Part shown: piece by piece, positions 1 through 7,944 of the stretch
Layout: each line of letters opens with the position of its first letter
How positions within the stretch are numbered: the stretch's first letter is position 1
NCBI GenBank assembly: GCA_040387475.1
Contig: JAZKDT010000017.1
Location: 1 to 64,000 of the forward strand
Reading direction: 5' to 3'
DNA: 64,000 nucleotides
Source of the DNA: UBA4416 sp040387475
GTDB taxonomy: Bacteria; Bacteroidota; Bacteroidia; B-17B0; Aurantibacillaceae
Position numbers and translations under genes: made by a program
Notes under the pieces: generated by a model
Told to the model about the DNA's origin: nothing
Seen by the model: the letters and a program-made list of their open reading frames with translations, nothing else
The model's database searches: none

Positions 1-61
1 AGATATGAATATGAATGTTTTTGTCATTAAGATTGTCTGGCGGCTTACTGGTAACTAGCTT

Positions 62-125
62 ATATCCGCCATAAAATGGCGGATATCATACCGTATTACG
101 GAAATAACCGCCATAAAATGGCATT
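62..125. repeat. Nested palindromes downstream of the recombinase gene
   Basis: There are three inverted repeats in 64 bp. The first (62-86) has two perfect 11-bp arms around AAA. The second (91-101) is CCGTA-T-TACGG. The third (110-122) is GCCAT-AAA-ATGGC. The 15-mer CCGCCATAAAATGGC occurs as a direct repeat at 66-80 and 108-122, exactly 42 bp apart. The block lies 31 bp beyond the recombinase stop codon. It could be a recombinase-binding or recombination site, or part of the gene's terminator. There is no clear T-tract, which argues against a simple terminator. The structure is read directly; the role is inferred. Confidence 0.6.
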
Positions 126-155
126 TTCTAGCTTTATCAAATATACAATTTTTCA

Positions 156-1289
156 TCACAATTGATCAAAAGGAGACGTTACGTTTTGAATGCTCTTGGT
201 GCTTACATGGGTGTATATTTCTGTAGTTCTGCTGCTGCTATGCCCCAGTATTTCCTGTATGTATCGCAAATCTGTTCCGTTTTCCAGTAAATGGGTAGCA
301 TAGCTATGCCGTAACCAATGTAAACTCACCGGCTTGTTGATACGCGCTTTGTTTACCGATTGCTTGATCACATTCTGCAAACTCCGTTCGTCATAGGGTT
401 CCCCTTTTACCTGGCCTTCAAATAAATAGTGGCTAGGTTTATAGGCTATATAATAGCTGCGTAATAAGTCTACTATTTTGTTTCCCAGCGGTGCTATCCT
501 GTCCTTTCTTCCCTTCGACTGTTTAATGGTGATGATGCCCCGCTTGCTATCAATTTGGTTAATGGTAAGCCGCAATAATTCGCCACACCGTAATCCACAG
601 CTGTATATCAAACTCAGCATAGCCTTATGTTTAATATTAGTGGGCGCGTCTAATATCGCTTTCACTTCTTCCTTACTTAATACATTGGGCAATTGTTTCG
701 GACTTTTAGGTCGGTGGATCAGTTCTGGTCGCATGGTTTTTAATTCTACAATTTTAAAAAACAATTTAATGGCGTTGATAACCTGGTTTTGGTACGAGGC
801 CGAAAACTTCCTGGCTAATATATAGTCGTTATTAAAGGTGATCAAATCCTCATTGCTAATGTCGCTTACGGCTTTTAAATGGTAAAACGACAAAAATACA
901 CGGATGGCGTTCGTATACGTATTCACGGTATTGTCGCTATAACGCCTCGATCTCATCCATCGTTCAAATTCGGCCAGTTTATCTGCCGCTGCAGCGGATA
1001 ATGCTGCGGCGGGCATTTCCGTTTTCCCGGTAGGTAGCCTGGGTTCCGGTTGGTATGATGTGTAGTCGTTTTTACAAAAAACTCTTACCTGGTACTTATA
1101 AAACAGATCGCATATTTTTTCAAATACCCGGTCTTCATAGGTAATATGCCAGGCGCCTTGCGTGGCACTCCATTTCCCATTCAACACATGTTTAACCAGG
1201 TCAGAAGCCTGCGTGTCTTTTTCAAACCTTAAAAATACGCGTGGCGCTTCCCGGTGTACTAAATGTTCAATGGTAAGTTCCTTTATCAT
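156..1289 (-). CDS. Tyrosine recombinase / site-specific integrase
   Basis: This is a 377-aa tyrosine recombinase that cuts and rejoins DNA through a covalent 3'-phosphotyrosine. Residues 1-95 are an extra N-terminal region without a clear match. A SAM-like core-binding domain spans about 102-185 and the catalytic domain about 203-370. Visible catalytic residues are R234 (in GLRCGE), K259, H324-x-x-R327, H350 and nucleophile Y359 (in EIYTHV), so the enzyme looks intact. The ending resembles XerC/XerD and integron-type integrases rather than large conjugative-element integrases. It stands alone, with no excisionase or phage genes beside it. It is bracketed by palindromes downstream (62-125) and by a 21/62-bp repeat array upstream (1464-1915). 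A 7-bp-arm palindrome lies 24 bp before the start codon. The true substrate is unknown: array, palindromes or the chromosomal dif site are all possible. Confidence 0.9.
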   Translation of the reverse strand: MIKELTIEHLVHREAPRVFLRFEKDTQASDLVKHVLNGKWSATQGAWHITYEDRVFEKICDLFYKYQVRVFCKNDYTSYQPEPRLPTGKTEMPAAALSAAAADKLAEFERWMRSRRYSDNTVNTYTNAIRVFLSFYHLKAVSDISNEDLITFNNDYILARKFSASYQNQVINAIKLFFKIVELKTMRPELIHRPKSPKQLPNVLSKEEVKAILDAPTNIKHKAMLSLIYSCGLRCGELLRLTINQIDSKRGIITIKQSKGRKDRIAPLGNKIVDLLRSYYIAYKPSHYLFEGQVKGEPYDERSLQNVIKQSVNKARINKPVSLHWLRHSYATHLLENGTDLRYIQEILGHSSSRTTEIYTHVSTKSIQNVTSPFDQL

Positions 1290-1312
1290 ACTTTAAAGTT
1301 AAACTAAAAAAA

Positions 1313-1328
1313 TAGCAATTGATTGCTA
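1313..1328. promoter_or_regulatory. Palindrome in the recombinase leader
   Basis: TAGCAAT-TG-ATTGCTA is a perfect 7-bp inverted repeat with a 2-bp centre. It sits 23 bp upstream of the recombinase ATG (minus strand). The position suits an operator or a leader hairpin that limits expression. This is inferred from position only. Confidence 0.35.
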
Positions 1329-1463
1329 TAAATTGTAGCATCTCCAAATTTTTCATTCTTTGTCCCCCCATATCTGTTTCCACCCAAGCTAAATCCTTTT
1401 CATCAATTGTTTTACAGTGCATCAAACAAACTTCCGGTTTAAGGATTTTAAATTCTTCTTACT

Positions 1464-1915
1464 GAACCGGTAATTCATCTCACCAAAATATAATGAGTTG
1501 TACCGGGATGTACACAAAGCATACCGAATTGACATTTCACCTTACCAAAATATAATGAGGCGTACCGGGATGTACACCAAGCTTACCGAATGGACATTTC
1601 ACCTTACCAAAATATTATTAAGCGTACCGGGATGTACACAAAGCTTACCGAATAGACAATTCACCTTACCAAAATATTATTAAGCGTACCGGGATGTACA
1701 CCAAGCTTACCGAATAGACAATTCACCTTACCAAAATATTATTAGGCGTACCGGGATGTACACGACGCTTACCGAATTGACAATTCGCTTTACCAAAATA
1801 TAATTAGGTGTACCGAAACGTATGTGATGCTTACCGAAATGTACGTGAAGCTTACCGAATTGACACTTCAGCTCACCCAATTGTAAGTTCAGTAGACCCT
1901 ATTGTAATTTCATTT
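1464..1915. repeat. Hierarchical 21-bp / 62-bp tandem repeat array
   Basis: About 21 head-to-tail units of 20-21 bp begin with TACC (or a close variant). In the left two-thirds they group into 62-bp higher-order repeats of three different subunits, TACCGGGATGTACAC..., TACCGAATTGACA... and TACCAAAATATAAT..., starting at 1501, 1563, 1625, 1687 and 1749. From 1811 the order breaks into plain 21-mers (1811, 1832, 1853, 1874, 1895) that diverge toward the right end, while the inner 62-bp copies are nearly identical. A 21-bp period is two helical turns, so every unit presents the same face of DNA. There are no unique spacers, so it is not CRISPR. Because 62 is not a multiple of 3, coding is unlikely. 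It lies between the recombinase (start 1289) and the gene at 2232. A cooperative protein-binding array or recombination substrate is inferred. Confidence 0.85.
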
Positions 1916-2231
1916 GAGCAAAATGATGTGTGATTTAACATATTTTTTTAGAAAATCTGCAAGTTTTTGTTAAAACAGACTAGTTACCTGTACACTTTGT
2001 TAAGCGTTGTTAAACTACATACTAGAGGCAGCAGAGGAGTCGTTATAAACACAGAAAAATGAATCAGGCAAATTTTTAATAGACGAAACAAATTTGCTTA
2101 CCAGTGCCTCCTTTACTGGTTCACTCAAAAAGGAAAACAAAAAAACTAAATGAAATAACAATTAACCCGTCCCGGCTTAACGTCCTCCCGATCAACAGAT
2201 CTTTTAAAGCCCGGCAACAAAAAAAACAAGT
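1916..2231. other. Non-coding stretch between repeat array and FN3-type gene
   Basis: About 300 bp of AT-rich sequence with no credible ORF. It must hold the promoter of the gene at 2232. A TTTG at 1996-1999 could be a Bacteroidota -33 element, but no good TAnnTTTG partner follows at the usual spacing. No RNA gene or further repeat was seen. Confidence 0.5.
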
Positions 2232-2825
2232 ATGAACCAGGTAAAATTAGTTCTTCATACCGAAGACATGGACCCTAACGGAATCAGTGTGTTTGCCAAC
2301 ACCATTAAAATGGCGCTAACGGGGAATCCCAATTTTCCCATTTCACAAACCTACTTGCCAGCGCTGGCAACGGCACGCGCCGATTTGCAGAACGCCATTA
2401 CCGCGGCAGTGCCAAGCGCCATCAATATTAAAAGCAAGGTAAAAAAGGTGGTTAAAATGTTATTGTTCATTAAGGCCAATGCCGAGTATGAGGCTAATGA
2501 TGATGAACTAAAGGCAAGCACCAGTGGTTTCGCCATCAAACAAACAGCGGTGGCAAAACCTAAGGTGTTTAAGGCAACGCAGGGCCAGTTAAGTGGTACA
2601 GTTAATTTAGAGAGCCCGTTTGCAGGCAACCGTGCCAGCTACGTATGGGAAACGATTACTGATCCCATTGATCAAAACACCTGGCAGCAGGTTAAGGTCA
2701 CTAACAATGCTTCTTACACCATAACAGGTTTAACACCGGGCATTAAATATTGGTTCAGGGTTAAGGCCATTATCAAAGATGAAGATCAACCGTATACCGA
2801 TCCGCACATGGTGCATGTGGTTTAA
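2232..2825 (+). CDS. Small protein with C-terminal fibronectin type III-like domain
   Basis: A 197-aa protein with no signal peptide or membrane segment. Residues 1-100 are mostly helical, with an Asn-Pro-Asn-Phe-Pro turn (GNPNFP, 31-36). Residues from about 108 to the end look like one FN3 fold, including the typical TGLTPGIKYWFRVKA strand-turn-strand near 165-179. Short proteins of this helical-plus-FN3 layout are common in Bacteroidota, but I know of no established function. The gene is a single transcription unit closed by a strong terminator at 2854-2887. No Shine-Dalgarno is visible; the leader is A-rich, as is normal in this phylum. Its position beside the recombinase repeat array could be coincidence. 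Confidence 0.8.
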   Translation: MNQVKLVLHTEDMDPNGISVFANTIKMALTGNPNFPISQTYLPALATARADLQNAITAAVPSAINIKSKVKKVVKMLLFIKANAEYEANDDELKASTSGFAIKQTAVAKPKVFKATQGQLSGTVNLESPFAGNRASYVWETITDPIDQNTWQQVKVTNNASYTITGLTPGIKYWFRVKAIIKDEDQPYTDPHMVHVV

Positions 2826-2853
2826 ACAGCCTCTAACTAAAACACACACAAAC

Positions 2854-2887
2854 AAAAAAGCCGTCAGCTAAATCTGGCGGCTTTTTT
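2854..2887 (+). terminator. Rho-independent terminator
   Basis: AAAAAAGCCG...CGGCTTTTTT hairpin, with a stem of about 12 bp including one mismatch and flanking A/T tracts, 29 bp after the stop of the FN3-type gene. Confidence 0.85.
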
Positions 2888-2972
2888 AATTTATTTTTAT
2901 ACTGTGCGCTAACAATGCACAGTTACCAGGCATTGTAAACCTTTTTAGTCGGTCCAACAAACGTACATGCTC

Positions 2973-5117
2973 TTATTTTTTTAACTGGAAACCGGGATGC
3001 CCGCATTGCCATAGTGCAAATGCTATCTGGTTTGCAAAATCCTCGTCGCTGTTAAAATGCCCGTTCTCATAGTTAACCATTAGCAGGGCTGGTTTTCCCG
3101 CAGGGTTGCGTTGTTGAAAAGCCGCTATTAATTTGGCCGACTGCCAGGGCGATACTCTCGGGTCGTTAATACCGGTTACACACATCAATGCAGGATAGTC
3201 TTTCCCACTTAAAACATGCGCTACACCATCCATTTCAAACAAGCCTTTGCATTCCAAACTATCACTGGTTTTTCCAAATTCAAATGAGCAGTTTAGGCCG
3301 TTGGGCATCTGTTCCAAACGCAGGGTGTTTACCACACCCGATACCGAAATAGCCGCGCCATACAAATCGGGCCGTTCAGTAATAGCCCTGCTGATCATGA
3401 TGCCACCGGCACTGCCCGATGTAGCGATTATTTTTTTAGCAGTCGTGTAACCGTTCTTAATTAAATAGTCGGCGCAACTATTAAAGTCTTTCCAGGTGTT
3501 GGCCTTGGTTGTTTTATAACCACCCAGTCTCCAGGCTTCTCCCTTTTCTCCACCGCCTCTCACATGCGGTATCGCAACGATCAGGCCTTTTGTTACCAAC
3601 GAATTATGCTGCAGGTCAAAATACGGAAGCATACTATAACCATACGAGCCGTAACTATCCATGATGCAAAAGTTGCTACCGTCTTTTTTCATGCCCTTTT
3701 TATAGATAATGGATAAAGGAATCATCACGCCATCATGTCCTTTCACTTCAATTTCGTCTACTTCAAGGGCATTAAAGCTTTCCGGGTAATTAGATGTTGT
3801 ATGAAATTCGCTGATCTCAAAACTATTTGTAGATGCATTCAATACATAGTCTGTGGCCGTTTTGTTCCAGGATCTTAACTTGACATCGCAGTTGTATGAT
3901 TTTTTATCTATGCACCACACATTAATATTACTGGGGTAGGGGAGCTTTACTTCGGTAGTGATTTTACTTTTCAGATCATACTTGTACAAGCGGTTATGGA
4001 TGCCCTCACTATAAGTTAGCAAAATATAATCTTTGCATATATTAAAATCTTCCAGCACCATGTTTGGTTTTTCAACAGCAATGATTTCGGGCTTATCCCA
4101 ATTTGGATCAATGATGCTTGTTGCAATTAAACGATAGTTAGGCGCTTGTTTGTTAGTAATGGCATAAGCTTTATCTCCGCTAAACTCTATCACTTTCACT
4201 AACCGGTCTTCTGCTTTACTAAGTACCTTCCAGTTAATGTGTGTGTTGTATTGTTCTTTAGCCGGTGCTACATATTTAATATGCAGGCCATCGTCATTGC
4301 CAATAGAGGCAAATATATAATCCGGACAAAGTTCTGCTAATTCTCCTCCCGTAAAGTTGTAGGGTTTTAAGTTTAATTCGGGATAACCTTCATTGCTTAA
4401 ATAGTCATGATCATTTTTAGGATCTTCACCCACACGGTGCAATTTTACTTTATTGTTTTTTAAAAATTCTTTAGAGGTGTTATCATCGGTAACCAGTGAG
4501 GTGTAGATAAATGCTTTGTCATCCTTGCACCAATAAATCCCGCCACCCATGCAGGGATAGATGTTTTCCGATAAAAATTGTTTAGAGGCTATATCCCATA
4601 CCCGGATGGTAGAGATTTCCGATCCGTTTTCCATATAGGTGATGATTACCCGTTTGGCATCATGACTTGGAACTGCGCCCTGAAGCGTTACGGCTTTCCC
4701 GGGAATCATAGTTGTGGGATCTAATAGTAGTGTTTCTTTGGCCGATCCTTTTTCTTTGTAATAAAGTTTCTCGTCGCTTTCTCCTTGTTGTGTTTTGAAA
4801 TAGAAGAAGCAATTGCCGGCCGCACGCATATCTCTGTAGGATGTTTTTCTGAGTTTGGAAAGCGATTCCCACTCTTTGGCAAGTTCCTCCCGTCCCGAAA
4901 TGTGATTGATAATTTCGTTGGTTAAATTGGACTGGGCTTTAAACCAGTTTTCAACTTCGGGTCCGTTCATTTTCTCCAGCCAGCGATAGGGATCCGGATA
5001 AGTCTTACCAAAATAAGTATCTGAACTGTCAACCGTTTTCGTAAGCGGATAATGAAGTTGGGCCACGAACTGTTGTGTAAAAAAACAGCTAAGCCATAAG
5101 AGTAAAGTATGTTTCAT
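2973..5117 (-). CDS. Prolyl oligopeptidase family serine peptidase (S9A), exported
   Basis: This enzyme cleaves short proline-containing peptides. I place the start at 5117 (MKHTLLLWLSCFF, 714 aa) because a signal peptide ending near FVAQ begins there; a longer reading from 5162 would bury it. After the signal comes the S9 N-terminal segment (YPDPYRWLE), then the beta-propeller, then the alpha/beta hydrolase domain. In 714-aa numbering the catalytic triad reads as S569 in GSAGG (family consensus GGSNGG), D652 in GINDPRV and H687 in ENGHF. The family is about 690-720 aa, so this is full length. It is monocistronic with an AT-rich 5' region. It is probably periplasmic; T9SS export is unlikely because no C-terminal sorting tail is present. 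Confidence 0.93.
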   Translation of the reverse strand: MKHTLLLWLSCFFTQQFVAQLHYPLTKTVDSSDTYFGKTYPDPYRWLEKMNGPEVENWFKAQSNLTNEIINHISGREELAKEWESLSKLRKTSYRDMRAAGNCFFYFKTQQGESDEKLYYKEKGSAKETLLLDPTTMIPGKAVTLQGAVPSHDAKRVIITYMENGSEISTIRVWDIASKQFLSENIYPCMGGGIYWCKDDKAFIYTSLVTDDNTSKEFLKNNKVKLHRVGEDPKNDHDYLSNEGYPELNLKPYNFTGGELAELCPDYIFASIGNDDGLHIKYVAPAKEQYNTHINWKVLSKAEDRLVKVIEFSGDKAYAITNKQAPNYRLIATSIIDPNWDKPEIIAVEKPNMVLEDFNICKDYILLTYSEGIHNRLYKYDLKSKITTEVKLPYPSNINVWCIDKKSYNCDVKLRSWNKTATDYVLNASTNSFEISEFHTTSNYPESFNALEVDEIEVKGHDGVMIPLSIIYKKGMKKDGSNFCIMDSYGSYGYSMLPYFDLQHNSLVTKGLIVAIPHVRGGGEKGEAWRLGGYKTTKANTWKDFNSCADYLIKNGYTTAKKIIATSGSAGGIMISRAITERPDLYGAAISVSGVVNTLRLEQMPNGLNCSFEFGKTSDSLECKGLFEMDGVAHVLSGKDYPALMCVTGINDPRVSPWQSAKLIAAFQQRNPAGKPALLMVNYENGHFNSDEDFANQIAFALWQCGHPGFQLKK

Positions 5118-5242
5118 TTTTAAAAATACTTTTAAATCAGGTAGCACTGTTTTAGCAAGCATTAAATAACGTTAAAACAAATATGTTTTTAGCCGACGGT
5201 ATATTTCGCTGAGTAAATAAAGTAAAATAAAAAAGACCTTAC

Positions 5243-5269
5243 AAAAAAAGAGCGGCCTGAGCCGCTCTT
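5243..5269 (-). terminator. Rho-independent terminator of the TMTC-like gene
   Basis: On the minus strand GAAGAGCGGC-TCAG-GCCGCTCTTTTTTT forms a perfect stem with a 4-nt loop and T-tract. It begins only five bases after the stop codon of the gene ending at 5274. Confidence 0.9.
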
Positions 5270-5273
5270 CAAG

Positions 5274-7682
5274 TTATTTCAATATGCCTCGTGGCGTTGC
5301 CGGTACCGGTACCGGCGCTGCTTGCGCGGCCACAGTTGTAGGAACCGTTACAATGGTCGACAAACCTGCTTTTGCCTGAACATGATCTGGTTTCAATTTC
5401 AAACATTGCTCCCAATACATTTTGGCTTTATCGTATTGTTTGTTTTGATAATAAGCAGCCCCTAACTGGTAAAATCCTTCAGGGTTTAATTTATCCAGGA
5501 TAATTGTTTTTCTGAATTCGTAAATGGCACTGTCTAATCGGCCGCGTTGCGCTTTTTGGAAACCACGGTTCAACAGGTCGTTATACATCACAATATAATA
5601 ATTCTTTAAGTAAGGGTTATTTGGATACAACGCTTCTGCCTGTTTCCAGTAGAATAAAGCGTCCCTGTCGCGGTGCAATTTATAACTACCTAAACCTAAA
5701 TTCAAATACCCGTTCACATAACGCGGGTGCAATTCAACCGCATGCTTCAAATATTTAATTCCTTTTTCTAAAGATTCTTCACGCTTTGCCACAAAGTTTT
5801 TCGTGTCTGATAAATCAATGTAACGGGCTCCCGCATTTCCTAAAACCAATACCGAGTTTGGAACCGTTTCCACATCTTTTAAGAATAAGGTGATATCGTT
5901 TTTCCAATCCCAGTTACGCTCCCAGGTTTTACAGCCGTATAAGAAAGTCATGGTTCCTAAAAATAAAAAGAACACAGAGCGTTTAACCATTAAACTGCCT
6001 GGTATTTTTTCAACGCCTTTTAAGATCAGCCATGCAAAGGCAATAACAAATCCAATGGTAGAGTGAAACAATAAACGTTCGCCCATGGTAGCACCAATAT
6101 CCATTAAAATGTTACCGATCATTAATAAGAAGGCAAAATACACGGCAATGGCAAAGCCTAAAGTGTGTTTCTTTAAAACCAGCTTAACACCTACATATAA
6201 TAAGCCTATATGTAATACTAAAGATAATAAAGCATCCCAATCGGCAAAGGTGCGAAACTGGATGGTGTTGAAAGAGTAATCGGATGATAACGGATGCGGG
6301 AACCAGCAAAGTGAAAAGTATTTTAATAATACGAATACTTTGGTTGCCCACTGCTCATGTTGTGTGGCTAATAAATAAGGGTTGTTCAGGATCTCGGTAT
6401 CGGGTACACCGGGCTTTAATTTTACAGCCACTAAACGCATTCCTAAATAAAACAGCATGATAAAGAAATGCCAGCTCATCAGCGTTGCAAATTTGGTTTT
6501 GATCTTGGTGCCAATTAAAAATACGCCCACGGCCAGGTATACAAACGGAAAGATCCAGTAAGAGCTGGTAGCTTTTTGTCCGGGCAGCATATGTTCATCG
6601 GCGTTTCGTTTCACCAGAAGCATCAACAGGGCACAGGCAAAGAAAATCCCGAATAAGGATAAGGCTTGTTTAAATTCTTTGGATTGGAAAAAAGTTTTAG
6701 GTTCAAAATCAATTTCGCCATATACATAAAAGGCAATAGGAATCAACATCACCAACACCACGGCATACTCCTTGGATAATAAGGCCAACAAAAAGTTAAA
6801 GGCCGCCCAGAATAAATTCTTGTTGTTTTTTTCGTTCATGTACTTGAACGAGAAAAAGAAGGTGAGTGAAATAAAGATGAGCGAGAACATCTCATCCCGG
6901 CTCTTTACATTGGCAATCGCCTCAGAGTGGATGGGGTGCATTAAGAAAATAAGCGCGGCTAAAAACGCAAGATCATGGTTCTCTTTAAAAATATAGTTTC
7001 TGAAAAATAAGTACAACAACATCACCCCAATGATCATGGAAATGATATTGACGAAATGCCTGATCGACGCGCCTTTTACCTGGCAATCTACTTCGTTAAA
7101 AACACCATCGTCATTCAAATCTTCTTCCACATCGTTTTTAAAGTTGCCGTTAGTGTCCCAACAGCTGTTACATTCATTGTTTTGCGCTACGCCATCATGG
7201 TTTAAATCCACAAAGCTATTGTACTCATATCCCGATTCCTGTAACCCGCTTGGAGCCTGGTAGTTTACTTTATCTTTCTCCAGGGTTCCGTTTCTGTTTA
7301 AATCCTGGGGCTGAGTATATAACCCGGTTCTGTAAGGGCCAATAAATTCCTGCTCAATGGCAAAACTCACAACCGATAACGGCCTGTAACGACCACCCGC
7401 TAACTGATCGGTAGCATTCATCCTACGGTAAAAACTTTCGTAGGCATCTTTGGTCATAATATCTTTGATGCCTTTAATACCTTTGATAACGTGATCGTTC
7501 TGGTGAATAATGATCCCATCATCCAACGCATACTCATTATGTAAAGAGGTTAAATTGAAAATTAACCCTAATAGTATAATAACAATAAATGGAGCTGCCT
7601 GATTTTTAAATGGAAAAAAGTGAAAGGTGTTCTTCAATTCCTGAAAAACGGGTTGTTTTGTACTGGTAGTTTGTTTTGCCAT
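5274..7682 (-). CDS. TMTC-like polytopic membrane protein with EF-hand-like loops and C-terminal TPRs
   Basis: An 802-aa protein of the GT-C superfamily. It has a first membrane helix at about 31-48, the luminal-type acidic pair DD at 54-55, and GGRYRPLS near 97-103, as in TMTC/DUF1736 and PMT-type glycosyltransferases. About ten more helices reach residue 590, followed by TPRs (about 620-780) and an Ala/Pro-rich tail. The family uses lipid-linked sugars to glycosylate exported proteins; the substrate here is unknown. An unusual insertion at about 125-200, in the first large extracytoplasmic loop, holds four Asp-rich loops (DLNRNGTLEKDK, DLNHDGVAQNNE, DTNGN..., DLNDDGVFNEVD) that resemble dockerin or EF-hand Ca2+ sites. 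It is monocistronic, with promoter 7703-7710 and terminator 5243-5269. Confidence 0.85.
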   Translation of the reverse strand: MAKQTTSTKQPVFQELKNTFHFFPFKNQAAPFIVIILLGLIFNLTSLHNEYALDDGIIIHQNDHVIKGIKGIKDIMTKDAYESFYRRMNATDQLAGGRYRPLSVVSFAIEQEFIGPYRTGLYTQPQDLNRNGTLEKDKVNYQAPSGLQESGYEYNSFVDLNHDGVAQNNECNSCWDTNGNFKNDVEEDLNDDGVFNEVDCQVKGASIRHFVNIISMIIGVMLLYLFFRNYIFKENHDLAFLAALIFLMHPIHSEAIANVKSRDEMFSLIFISLTFFFSFKYMNEKNNKNLFWAAFNFLLALLSKEYAVVLVMLIPIAFYVYGEIDFEPKTFFQSKEFKQALSLFGIFFACALLMLLVKRNADEHMLPGQKATSSYWIFPFVYLAVGVFLIGTKIKTKFATLMSWHFFIMLFYLGMRLVAVKLKPGVPDTEILNNPYLLATQHEQWATKVFVLLKYFSLCWFPHPLSSDYSFNTIQFRTFADWDALLSLVLHIGLLYVGVKLVLKKHTLGFAIAVYFAFLLMIGNILMDIGATMGERLLFHSTIGFVIAFAWLILKGVEKIPGSLMVKRSVFFLFLGTMTFLYGCKTWERNWDWKNDITLFLKDVETVPNSVLVLGNAGARYIDLSDTKNFVAKREESLEKGIKYLKHAVELHPRYVNGYLNLGLGSYKLHRDRDALFYWKQAEALYPNNPYLKNYYIVMYNDLLNRGFQKAQRGRLDSAIYEFRKTIILDKLNPEGFYQLGAAYYQNKQYDKAKMYWEQCLKLKPDHVQAKAGLSTIVTVPTTVAAQAAPVPVPATPRGILK

Positions 7683-7702
7683 AAAAAGGTTAGGTTAGTA
7701 TA

Positions 7703-7710
7703 CAAATATA
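7703..7710 (-). promoter_or_regulatory. Bacteroidota -7 promoter element
   Basis: TATATTTG on the minus strand matches TAnnTTTG and lies 20 nt before the start of the TMTC-like gene. No clear -33 TTTG is at the usual distance. Confidence 0.5.
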
Positions 7711-7803
7711 CTTAAATCTTCAAAAAAATGATTTTTAGAGGCAAAAAATTAGTTAAAAAACAGTAAATTGCCCTGAGAATAGATGAATTGGCCCTTATGC
7801 AAA

Positions 7804-7858
7804 CTGTCACTTCGAGTGTATTTGCCTGGCTTTTGCAAATGCGTATCGGGAAGTTGGC
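7804..7858 (+). repeat. Intergenic hairpin repeat, copy A
   Basis: Reads CTGTCACTTCGAGTG, then a hairpin with arms ATTTGC and GCAAAT, then GTATCGGGAAG. The same unit occurs inverted at 15201-15254 (copy B), and a variant with a different hairpin occurs at 11715-11783. It lies between divergently transcribed genes. It resembles REP/MITE-like palindromic elements of Bacteroidota genomes. Confidence 0.75.
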
Positions 7859-7944
7859 CGGATAATTTTTGATACAACGCAAAGGAACAGTGCTCACCCG
7901 AATTTACAGATGCTGCAACATGAGGCCGTTGCACAAAATTATAC

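Noticed and set aside
1498..1683. A 61-aa plus-strand ORF inside the repeat array
   Set aside because: It is made of 62-bp repeats whose frame shifts at each copy, has no start signals and encodes only echoes of the repeat.
1464..1915. CRISPR array
   Set aside because: Units are contiguous with no unique spacers and there are no cas genes nearby.
5118..5162. Longer start of the prolyl oligopeptidase
   Set aside because: It would add 15 residues in front of an otherwise normal signal peptide.
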